From contig JBMSQB010000024.1 in assembly GCA_049423065.1 (NCBI GenBank), forward strand, positions 1 to 53,785: 53,785 nucleotides of DNA. The letters are read 5' to 3'. The notes beneath the pieces were generated by a model, which was not told the DNA's origin, made no database searches, and saw only the letters and a list, made by a program, of their open reading frames with translations. Shown in pieces: positions 8,358 through 15,103 of the stretch. Numbering within the stretch: position 1 is the first letter of the stretch; the number at the start of each line of letters is the position of its first letter. A program made the position numbers and the translations under genes. The stretch comes from SYIM01 sp041182885. GTDB lineage: Bacteria > Pseudomonadota > Gammaproteobacteria > Burkholderiales > Burkholderiaceae_E.

Positions 8358-9152
8358 ATGAAAGCCTTCCGGATCCTGGTTGCCCTTGCCGCGACCAGCC
8401 TTGCCCTGTTCACTGCGGCCAGCCAGGCGCAGGCCCCTGGTAAATCACGACTTCAAACCGTGCTCGAGCGTGGCACGGTGCGCGTTGGCACCACCGGCGA
8501 CTTCAACCCAATGTCGATTCGCGACCCTGCCACCAACAGCTACCGTGGCTTCGACATCGAGGCCATGGAGCAGTTCGCTAAAGACCTGGGTGTGAAGATC
8601 GAGTGGGTTCCCGCGGAGTGGGCAACGCTGGTTGCCGGCATCACCGCAAACCGCTACGACATCTTCTCGGGCGCCTCGCTCAACATGGCGCGCGCCAAGA
8701 CTGTTGCCTTCTCCGACCCCTACACCGAGGCGGGCACCGTACCGCTGGTGCAGAAAAACGACGCGGCCAAGTTCAAGAGCTGGGCCGACCTCAACCAGTC
8801 AGGCACCGTGGTGGCCGTGCTGCTCGGCACCGTGTTCGAAGAGCAGGCGAAGACCCACTTCCCGCAGGCCCGCGTCCGCTCGGTTGAAAAACCCGCCACC
8901 GGCTACCAGGAAGTGCTGGCCGGCCGCGCGCAGGCCACCATCACCAGCAATGTGGAAGCTGCCACGCTCGTCAAGCAGTTCCCCAATCTCGCGATCGTGG
9001 GCGGCGCCGAACTCCGCAACAAGCGGCCGTTTGCGTATCCGCTGCCCCAGGGTGACGCGGTCTGGACAACCTACGTCAACAACTGGATTGCGCTCAAGAA
9101 ATCCGAGGGCTTCTTCCGGGCTCTTGAAGCCAAGTGGCTCGGCGGGCAGTAA
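8358..9152 (+). CDS. Periplasmic amino-acid-type solute-binding protein (ABC transporter receptor)
   Basis: 264 aa with a Sec signal peptide ending at ASQAQA near 26. It then has the SBP_bac_3 pattern: LERGTVRVGTTGDFNPM, GFDIEAM..FAKDLGVKIEWV, DIFSGASLN..RAKTV.FSDPY and VLLGTVFEEQA. The fold is that of polar amino acid receptors and of periplasmic cyclohexadienyl dehydratases, so an enzymatic role cannot be excluded. It overlaps the permease gene by 19 bp, which supports transport. Substrate unknown; next to sarcosine oxidase and a creatininase-like hydrolase it may bind a small methylated amine or amino acid derivative. Confidence 0.88.
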   Translation: MKAFRILVALAATSLALFTAASQAQAPGKSRLQTVLERGTVRVGTTGDFNPMSIRDPATNSYRGFDIEAMEQFAKDLGVKIEWVPAEWATLVAGITANRYDIFSGASLNMARAKTVAFSDPYTEAGTVPLVQKNDAAKFKSWADLNQSGTVVAVLLGTVFEEQAKTHFPQARVRSVEKPATGYQEVLAGRAQATITSNVEAATLVKQFPNLAIVGGAELRNKRPFAYPLPQGDAVWTTYVNNWIALKKSEGFFRALEAKWLGGQ

Positions 9153-9898
9153 TCCTCGCCTTCTGCGCGGCCCTGCCACTTCTGCTGGCGGGCTGCGCAT
9201 CCAGCTCCGGGGGCTACACCTGGGGCTGGTACATCTTCAATCCGCTCTCCGCCAAAGGACTGGGCAACATCCAGTTCATGGCGGCGGGGCTGGGTCTCAC
9301 GATCTCGCTCGCGGTCTGCGCCATTGTGCTGTCGGTGCTGATCGGCATTTCAATGGCACTCGCCGGCATGTCGTCCTCGCGGCTGCTTCGCAGCGCGTCG
9401 CGCGTCTATGTGGAGTGCCTGCGCGCCATCCCGCTTCTGGTGCTGCTCCTCTGGGTCTACTACGGTCTGCCGGTCATTACCGGGCTGCAGTTTGGCGCCT
9501 TCACAGCAGGCGTCCTGTCACTTGCGCTCTCCGACTCCGCCTTCGAGGCTGAAGTTTTCCGCGCGGGCATCCAGTCGGTCGCGCGCGGTCAAAGCGAGGC
9601 GGCGCGCTCGCTGGGCCTGTCCCGCTGGCACACCTTCCGGCTGGTGATTTTCCCGCAGGCCATCCGCACCATTCTTCCCGCGCTTGGCAACCAGTTCGTT
9701 TATGTGCTCAAGATGAGTTCGCTGGTCTCGGTCATCGGTCTGCAAGAGCTCACGCGCCGCGCCAACGAACTCAATGTGACCGAATATCGCCCGCTCGAGA
9801 TCTACACCATGCTGGTCCTCGAGTATCTGGTGCTGATCCTGCTCACCTCCTGGGGCGTGCGCTCGCTCGAGCGCCGGATGTCGCGTCACCAGCGGTAA
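9134..9898 (+). CDS. Amino acid ABC transporter permease with a lipobox-like N-terminus
   Basis: HisM/GlnP-type permease, 254 aa, with about five membrane helices and the EAA loop near 150-170 (EAARSLGLSRWHTFRLVIFPQA), which docks on the ATPase. The GTG start at 9134 lies inside the receptor gene. The N-terminus is odd: a hydrophobic helix ends in LAGC (18-21) and small residues, like a lipoprotein signal, before GYTWGWYIFNP. A later start would cut into the conserved part. No ATP-binding subunit is encoded nearby, so one from elsewhere must serve. Confidence 0.88.
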   Translation: MARRAVILAFCAALPLLLAGCASSSGGYTWGWYIFNPLSAKGLGNIQFMAAGLGLTISLAVCAIVLSVLIGISMALAGMSSSRLLRSASRVYVECLRAIPLLVLLLWVYYGLPVITGLQFGAFTAGVLSLALSDSAFEAEVFRAGIQSVARGQSEAARSLGLSRWHTFRLVIFPQAIRTILPALGNQFVYVLKMSSLVSVIGLQELTRRANELNVTEYRPLEIYTMLVLEYLVLILLTSWGVRSLERRMSRHQR

Positions 9899-9922
9899 GG
9901 CGCGTCGAAAGAGGCCATCACC

Positions 9923-10711
9923 ATGCAGCTCGCCCTCAGCTCCTCGGCGCAGGTGGCGCGGTACCTGGAGCGATCGCGCACCATCGTGTTGCCGCTCGGG
10001 TCCACCGAGCAGCATGGGCCGGTCGGGCTGATCGGCACCGACTCACTGTGCGCGCAGACCATTGCGGGCCGACTCGGCGAACGCACCGGCGTGCTCGTCG
10101 CACCAACGCTTGCCCATACGGTTGCGCAGTTCAACCTGGGCTTCCCGGGAACCATCGCGGTACGGGCAAGTACGCTACTTGCACTCATTCTGGACCTGCT
10201 GCATGCGCTTGCCGATCAGGGGTTTGAGCGGATCTACTGCCTGAACGGCCATGGCGCGAACATCGGCGTGGCGCGCGCAGCATTTCAGGATTTTTATCTC
10301 GAACGCGCCAGGATGCAGGGCGCCCGGATGGCCCGCTGCCGTTTGCGCAGCTGGTGGGAGTATCCCGAGGTGAATCAACTGCGGCACGACTGGTATGGCG
10401 CACACGAAGGCCTTCACGCCACACCCAGTGAAATTGCCATCGCGATGGCGGCTGAACCGGCAGCCAGTGATCGCGCGCGCAGCGAAGGCGCCCAGCAGGC
10501 GCTCGAGGCGCCACCCGCGCTCGACGCCGCTTTTCTGCGCGACCACAGCGGCGACAATCATTTCGACCGGAGCACCCATCGCGCGGCCTTCCCTGATGGC
10601 CGGGTGGGTTCACACTCGCTCCTCGCCACCCGCGAGCAGGGCGAGGCGCTGCTCGCCGCCGCGGTGGGGGATGCTGCACGCGATGTGGCTCAGTTTGAAG
10701 CGGAGCGTTGA
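9923..10711 (+). CDS. Creatininase family amidohydrolase
   Basis: 262 aa with the metal-binding pattern of the creatininase family: GSTEQHGP (Glu29, His31), Asp40 in GTDS, NGHGAN (His110) and AHEGLHATPSE near 160-170. True creatininase carries a Glu two residues after the equivalent of His110, whereas this protein has NGHGAN, as in other family members such as FAPy deformylases and MftE. So amide or cyclic amide hydrolysis is likely but creatinine itself is not shown. The neighbouring sarcosine oxidase fits a route ending in sarcosine. ATG at 9923 has AGAGG upstream. Confidence 0.86.
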   Translation: MQLALSSSAQVARYLERSRTIVLPLGSTEQHGPVGLIGTDSLCAQTIAGRLGERTGVLVAPTLAHTVAQFNLGFPGTIAVRASTLLALILDLLHALADQGFERIYCLNGHGANIGVARAAFQDFYLERARMQGARMARCRLRSWWEYPEVNQLRHDWYGAHEGLHATPSEIAIAMAAEPAASDRARSEGAQQALEAPPALDAAFLRDHSGDNHFDRSTHRAAFPDGRVGSHSLLATREQGEALLAAAVGDAARDVAQFEAER

Positions 10712-10712
10712 G

Positions 10713-11372
10713 ATGCTGATCCTCTACGGGCTACCGGTTTCCACCTTCAGCACCAAGGTGCGGATTGCCCTTCACGCAAAGGGCATTGCCTTCGATGAAC
10801 GTCCGCCACCAGGCGGTTACCGGTCCGATGCCTGGCGCGCCATCATTCCCACCGGCACCATTCCCGCCATCGACCATGATGGTTTCCTGCTGGCCGAATC
10901 AGAGGCAATCATCGAATACCTTGATGAAGCTTTCGAGGGGCCGGCGCTGCTGCCCGGCAATGCTGCCGCCCGCGCGCGGGTCCGGATGCTGGCCCGCGTG
11001 CATGATCTGGCGGTGGAGCCTGCCGTGCGCGCCCTGTTTCCGCTGATTCGCGATCCTGCCCGACGCGAAGCGCTGCCCACCCTGGCTGCCGCCATCGCAG
11101 AGCGGCTGCGACAACTCGAGCAGCTACGATCTGGCGACGCGCACTGGATCGCCGGCGAGGCATTCAGCACCGCCGACTGCGGCTTTGCCGTCACACTGCG
11201 GCTCGCGGTGCGCCTCCTGGAGGCGCTCGGTCAACCGCTTGCAATGCCCGACTCGATCGCCGGCTGGCTTGCGCGAAGCGCCGATCATCCGGCCGTCGCT
11301 ACCGGCCTTGCCCCCTGGCACCCGGCCACCGAGGCCTGGCTCGCGCAGGCCCTGGTGGGAGCACCCCAATGA
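10713..11372 (+). CDS. Glutathione S-transferase family protein
   Basis: 219 aa. Thioredoxin-like N-terminal domain (LYGLPVSTFSTKVRIALHAKG, then IPTGTIPAIDHDGFLLAESEAIIEYLDE) containing the cis-Pro of TIPAI and the ESEAI glutathione-binding pair, followed by an all-helical domain to about 205. The ATG at 10713 is 1 bp after the creatininase-like gene; the frame is open upstream but inside that gene. It overlaps the HD gene by 4 bp (ATGA). In a catabolic operon a role as isomerase or thiol-dependent cleavage enzyme is possible. Confidence 0.88.
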   Translation: MLILYGLPVSTFSTKVRIALHAKGIAFDERPPPGGYRSDAWRAIIPTGTIPAIDHDGFLLAESEAIIEYLDEAFEGPALLPGNAAARARVRMLARVHDLAVEPAVRALFPLIRDPARREALPTLAAAIAERLRQLEQLRSGDAHWIAGEAFSTADCGFAVTLRLAVRLLEALGQPLAMPDSIAGWLARSADHPAVATGLAPWHPATEAWLAQALVGAPQ

Positions 11373-11983
11373 AAGGACACCCGAAAGCAAGCCCGCTCCA
11401 CCTGCCCGATTGGCAATACGTGGAGAAAACTGCGCTTGAAGACTTCACCCGCGCTGACTGGGACCTGCTGGGCACCCAGCGCAAGCGCTACTACGCCGAC
11501 GAGCAGGCCAGGCAGGTGCTTCGCATGCTCGCGGCCTCCGAGCACGACACCACGTTCGGCTATCAGGTGAACAACTATCGCCACAGCCTGCAGTCCGCCA
11601 CCATGGCGCTGCGCGACGGCCTCGATGAGGAGGATGTGGTGGTGGCGCTGCTGCATGACATCGGTTTCATTGTTTGCCCGCAACGGCACGGCGAGTTCGC
11701 AGCCGCGCTGCTCGGCGCCTATGTCGGCGAACGCAATGAATGGATGCTGCGCAGGCATGCAATTTTTCAGGATGTTCACGCCCCCCATCATCCGGACGCC
11801 GACCAGCACGCCCGCGAGCGCTGGCGCGGACATCCGCACTTCGAGTGGGCGGCAACCTTCGTGGCGCGTTACGACCAGGCGACTGTCGATCCAGCCTATG
11901 ACTGTGCGCCGCTCGAGCATTTCGAGCCGATGGTGAAGCGCCTGTTCGCGCGGCAGCCTCGGCCGATACCGCTTCCGGATTGA
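11369..11983 (+). CDS. HD-domain metal-dependent protein, possible diiron enzyme
   Basis: 204 aa with HD-superfamily pattern: YRHSLQSA (His72), ALLHDIG (His96, Asp97), His107, RRHAIFQ (His130) and ARYDQ (Asp169). These six make up the ligand set H...HD...H...H...D seen in two-iron HD enzymes; the spacing His72-His96 of 24 equals that of PhnZ. The Tyr/Glu substrate pair of PhnZ is not present at the equivalent place, so it is not PhnZ itself. It could be a phosphohydrolase or an oxygenase. Starts by ATGA overlap with the GST gene. A 95-bp gap follows, holding a short GCGCA/TGCGC hairpin and nothing else evident. Confidence 0.8.
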   Translation: MKGHPKASPLHLPDWQYVEKTALEDFTRADWDLLGTQRKRYYADEQARQVLRMLAASEHDTTFGYQVNNYRHSLQSATMALRDGLDEEDVVVALLHDIGFIVCPQRHGEFAAALLGAYVGERNEWMLRRHAIFQDVHAPHHPDADQHARERWRGHPHFEWAATFVARYDQATVDPAYDCAPLEHFEPMVKRLFARQPRPIPLPD

Positions 11984-12078
11984 GCGCAGCGTGCGCCTGA
12001 ATTCACTGGGTCCACGCGCGCGCTCGGCCCACGCTGCGAACACCTCGCCCTGATCAACCCAGCCCTGGAGCACCTCAG

Positions 12079-12660
12079 ATGTCCGCCTGGATCCGCATGA
12101 TTCCCCTTGAAGAGGCGCAGGGATCGCTCGCCTCCGCCTATCAGAAAGTGACAACGCCACACGGCACCGTGGACAACGTCATGAAGGCGCACAGCCTGCG
12201 ACCGCACACGATGGAAGGCCATGTGGCGCTTTATCGAAGCGTGCTGCACAACCCCGACAACACGCTGCCGTTCTGGTTTCTTGAAGTGGTGGCGTCTTAT
12301 GTGAGCATGCTCAACGAATGCGCCTACAGCCTCACGCATCATTGGTCCAACGCCCGGCGTCTGATTCGCGACAAGGCGCGTTCCGACGCAATTCATGCTG
12401 CGCTCTCGGCACGGGCACCCGAACAGGCATTCGACGGCAAGGAGCTCGAACTGCTTCGCTATGCCGGCAAGCTCACCACCAGCGTCGCACGCATGGAGAA
12501 GGCCGATATCGATGCGCTGCATGCAGCCGGCTGCAACGATGGCGAAATACTGGAGGTCAATCAGGTCTGCGCCTATTTCAACTATTCGAACCGGCTGCTC
12601 AATGGCCTGGGTGTGACCACCCAGGGCGACGTGATCGGCTATTACAAGGAAGACGAATGA
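12079..12660 (+). CDS. AhpD/carboxymuconolactone decarboxylase-like peroxidase-related protein
   Basis: 193-aa all-helical protein of the uncharacterised peroxidase-related branch of the AhpD fold. The site segment reads NECAYSLTHH near residue 80-89: the first Cys and the His are kept, but the second Cys of the usual CxxC is Ser, so a normal disulfide redox cycle is doubtful. The C-terminal part (LRYAGKLT, NDGEILEVNQVCAYFNYSNR) is typical of the group. ATG at 12079 follows GGAG. Overlaps the oxygenase gene by 4 bp, so translation is coupled. Confidence 0.82.
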   Translation: MSAWIRMIPLEEAQGSLASAYQKVTTPHGTVDNVMKAHSLRPHTMEGHVALYRSVLHNPDNTLPFWFLEVVASYVSMLNECAYSLTHHWSNARRLIRDKARSDAIHAALSARAPEQAFDGKELELLRYAGKLTTSVARMEKADIDALHAAGCNDGEILEVNQVCAYFNYSNRLLNGLGVTTQGDVIGYYKEDE

Positions 12661-13634
12661 ACCGGCACAGCGCTCGCGTCGTATCGGCCGACGACATTCC
12701 AGTCATTGACGTATCCGGACTGGCCGACCCGAATCGCGCCACGCTCGAAGAAGTGGGCGAACAGATGCGCGAGGCGGCCGCGCGGATCGGCTTCTTCTAT
12801 GTGAGCGGGCATGGAATTGCACAGTCGCTGATCGATGAGGTCGACGCCACGGCCCGACGCTTTTTCGCGGCGCCGCTCGCAGACAAGCTCTCGATCGAGC
12901 CAGTTGGCAGGCATCGCGGCTACATCAAGCAGGGCGAAGCGAAGATGTATGACCGCGCGCGCCCGGACCTCAAGGAAAGTTTCATCTGGGGGCTGGACGT
13001 GGGCGAGGACGACCCCGACTTTCTGGCAGGAAACCGCATGATCGGACCGAATCGCTGGCCCGCTTTCATGCCCGAGCTGCGACCCGTCTTGAACCGCTAT
13101 CTCGATGAGGCGCATGCCTGCGCCAAACGGCTTCTTCGCGCGCTCGCCGTGAGCCTGAACGCCCCCGACGACACCTTCATCCAGCGCTTTGAGAAGCCGA
13201 TTTCGCGTGGCTCGCTGGTCTACTATCCCCCGCAGCCGCCCGAGCTTGGTGACCGGCAGTACGGCGTGGCGCCACACACCGATTACGGGGTCATCACGCT
13301 CCTGCATCAGGATCCGGTCGGCGGGCTTCAGGTTGCAACCCGTGGGGGCGAGTGGGTGACCGCCACCCCCATCCCGGGCACGCTGGTCATCAACTCAGGC
13401 GACCTGATGGGGCGCTGGTCAAATGATGTGTTCAAGTCGAACCCGCATCGGGTGATCAACAGCTCGGGGCGCGAGCGGCTCTCGATTGCTGTGTTCGTTG
13501 ATCCCGACTACGACACGCCCATTGTGCCGGTGACTGCGGCGGGGGTTGCTGCGAAGTATCCCGAGGTGAGCTGCGGCGAATATGTCCTGGGGCGCTTTGA
13601 CAAGGCGTTTGAATATCGTAAGCGCGCGGGGTGA
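12657..13634 (+). CDS. 2-oxoglutarate/Fe(II)-dependent oxygenase, isopenicillin N synthase-like
   Basis: 325 aa of the IPNS/2OG oxygenase superfamily: DIPVIDVSGL at the N-terminus (DIOX_N), GFFYVSGHGI, and a C-terminal jelly-roll with the iron triad His207-x-Asp209 (PHTDYG) and His264 (NPHRVIN), plus Arg274-x-Ser276 for the 2-oxoglutarate carboxylate. It starts within the stop of the previous gene (ATGA). Last gene of the operon that begins at 8358. A hydroxylating or demethylating step in the same pathway is likely; the substrate is not evident. Confidence 0.9.
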   Translation: MNRHSARVVSADDIPVIDVSGLADPNRATLEEVGEQMREAAARIGFFYVSGHGIAQSLIDEVDATARRFFAAPLADKLSIEPVGRHRGYIKQGEAKMYDRARPDLKESFIWGLDVGEDDPDFLAGNRMIGPNRWPAFMPELRPVLNRYLDEAHACAKRLLRALAVSLNAPDDTFIQRFEKPISRGSLVYYPPQPPELGDRQYGVAPHTDYGVITLLHQDPVGGLQVATRGGEWVTATPIPGTLVINSGDLMGRWSNDVFKSNPHRVINSSGRERLSIAVFVDPDYDTPIVPVTAAGVAAKYPEVSCGEYVLGRFDKAFEYRKRAG

Positions 13635-13647
13635 GCGGGCGGCAACC

Positions 13648-13962
13648 CTAAAGACCCGACAGCACCGCGTCCATCGCCGACACCAGGACGCTGCCCTGCG
13701 CGGCGACATTGTCCACGGAACGGCGGAGCAGCTTCGCAGGCAGCGGGGCGGCGTAGTGCGCAAGTGCATACATGCGTTGACCCTTGACGACAATGACCGG
13801 GCACAGCGCGGTTGGCACCTTGATCGCGGCGCCGACCACTGCAAGCGGCACCGTCAGTCTGGTTGCCAGCGCATCAAGCAGATCGCTCTGAATGACCACT
13901 ACATATGGGATGCCGTCCGCCGCGCTGCTGCTTGGATTGGCGAATACATCGTACTGGGCCAT
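13648..13962 (-). CDS. ccdB: CcdB-family toxin
   Basis: 104 aa beginning MAQYDVFANP and keeping the CcdB landmarks IPYVVVIQSDLLD, TRLTVPL, and LAHYAAPLPAKLLRRSV. Family members poison DNA gyrase by trapping it on cut DNA. The ATG at 13962 was chosen because the family begins there; the frame is open further upstream, inside the antitoxin gene. Lies 7 bp downstream of the antitoxin gene. The C-terminus ends ...VLSGL rather than the WGI of F-plasmid CcdB, so gyrase action is inferred from the family only. Confidence 0.88.
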   Translation of the reverse strand: MAQYDVFANPSSSAADGIPYVVVIQSDLLDALATRLTVPLAVVGAAIKVPTALCPVIVVKGQRMYALAHYAAPLPAKLLRRSVDNVAAQGSVLVSAMDAVLSGL

Positions 13963-13969
13963 GAACTCG

Positions 13970-14239
13970 TCACCACGGACGCAGATCGGCACCAGGAATG
14001 CCGTGCGCTTCGAAGCGGGCGTTCTGTGCCGCAATCCATTCCCTGTACTCCGCTTCAAATTTCTTCCTGCGGGCGGTACGGTTGGTCTTGTCGTGGTTGG
14101 CTTTCAGCGCGTAGTAGTGCTCGGCGGAAAGAATCACCGTGTCAAGTTGCCCTGCCTTTTCCACGAATATCGGTTCTAGCTTGGCGTGAGCCGACAGACT
14201 GCCGAATCGATTCTTGGCTTCAGTGGCGGAAACGCGCAT
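13970..14239 (-). CDS. Hybrid antitoxin: Phd/YefM-like N-terminus, CcdA-like C-terminus
   Basis: 89 aa. Residues 1-45 (VSATEAKNRFGSL, VEKAGQLDTVILSAEHYYAL) match the Phd/YefM DNA-binding fold, not the ribbon-helix-helix of classical CcdA. Residues 55-89 (WIAAQNARFEAHGIPGADLR ending in PW) match the toxin-wrapping tail of CcdA, which ends DENRDW in plasmid F. The gene lies just upstream of ccdB, so it should neutralise CcdB and repress the operon. ATG at 14239 has AGGGG six bases upstream. The mixed parentage is the notable point. Confidence 0.82.
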   Translation of the reverse strand: MRVSATEAKNRFGSLSAHAKLEPIFVEKAGQLDTVILSAEHYYALKANHDKTNRTARRKKFEAEYREWIAAQNARFEAHGIPGADLRPW

Positions 14240-14257
14240 GATCAGCCCCTTTAATAA

Positions 14258-14276
14258 TTAGCCATTTTAGCCATTT
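14258..14276 (-). promoter_or_regulatory. Direct repeats upstream of the ccdB antitoxin, candidate operator
   Basis: TTAGCCATTT occurs twice in tandem with a 9-bp period (14258-14267 and 14267-14276), next to an AT-rich TTAATAATTA. It lies 19-37 bp upstream of the antitoxin start in otherwise GC-rich DNA, which is where a self-repressing antitoxin would bind. Confidence 0.5.
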
Positions 14277-14371
14277 AGGCGCCCCGCTGAAAGCAGAATC
14301 AGGCCGCCTCCGTTTTGGTGGGATATCCTTCCAGATTGAGGGCGGGTCAGCCCCCTTTCAATGTAGCCACC

Positions 14372-15055
14372 ATGCTCAAACTTGTTATCGGGAACAAGAA
14401 CTACTCCTCCTGGTCCATGCGCGCCTGGGTGGTGATGCGGCAGTCGGGCATTGACTTCCAAGAGGTCATGCTGCGCTTTGATGGTTTTTCTCTTGACTCG
14501 CAGTTCAAGACACGCATCGCCGAAGTCAGCCCAGCCGGTCAGGTGCCCGTATTGATCGATGCAGATCTCGCCATTTGGGACACGCTGGCCATCGCCGAGT
14601 ATCTGGCCGAAAAGTTTCCTGAGCGCCAGCTCTGGCCCAGCCTTGTCGCAGCCCGCGCGCGGGCGCGCAGTGTCTGCGCCGAAATGCATGGCGGCTTCTC
14701 GGCATTACGCAGTGCCTGCCCGATGAACATCGAGGCACGCTTGCCCGAAGTTGGCGCGCTGGCTATGCGCGACAAGCCCGCGGTACGCGCCGACCTGAAT
14801 CGAATCGTGACGATGTGGTCCGAACTGCTGAGGCAATTCAAAGGACCCATGTTGTTCGGCCAATTCAGCATCGCCGATGCCTACTATGCCCCGGTCGTGA
14901 TGCGTCTGCTCACCTACCAGTTGCCTGTGCCAGCCGATGTACGCGCCTACATGGACCGGGTAACAAACCTGGAATCGGTCGGCGCCTGGATGCAGGACGC
15001 CCTCGCTGAACAGGACTTTCGGGATTTTGAGGAGCCTTACCGGTTGAGCCGCTGA
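14372..15055 (+). CDS. Glutathione S-transferase family protein
   Basis: 227 aa. The N-terminal domain reads LVIGNKNYSSWSMRAWVVMRQSG, with SSWSMR at the catalytic Ser position, and GQVPVLIDADLAIWDTLAIAEYLAE as the cis-Pro and glutathione-binding segment. The C-terminal helical domain carries FSIADAYYAPVV. Start ATG at 14372, after the 132-bp gap shared with the divergent antitoxin. No operon partner; the convergent ligase gene ends 48 bp away. Substrate unknown. Confidence 0.88.
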   Translation: MLKLVIGNKNYSSWSMRAWVVMRQSGIDFQEVMLRFDGFSLDSQFKTRIAEVSPAGQVPVLIDADLAIWDTLAIAEYLAEKFPERQLWPSLVAARARARSVCAEMHGGFSALRSACPMNIEARLPEVGALAMRDKPAVRADLNRIVTMWSELLRQFKGPMLFGQFSIADAYYAPVVMRLLTYQLPVPADVRAYMDRVTNLESVGAWMQDALAEQDFRDFEEPYRLSR

Positions 15056-15103
15056 GCGCCTGAGCAAGGAGATGAGCGCCCACCCGCGCAGGCGAGCGGC
15101 TCT

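Noticed and set aside
8358..9152. Calling the receptor a cyclohexadienyl dehydratase (pheC)
   Set aside because: The fold is shared, but overlap with a permease gene favours transport, and no catalytic motif is certain.
9923..10711. Naming the gene crnA (creatininase)
   Set aside because: The metal motif NGHGAN is that of the wider family and no creatinase gene is present.
11369..11983. Assignment of the HD protein as PhnZ
   Set aside because: The Tyr/Glu pair that PhnZ uses for substrate is not found at the equivalent positions, and flanking motifs differ; only the metal-ligand layout agrees.
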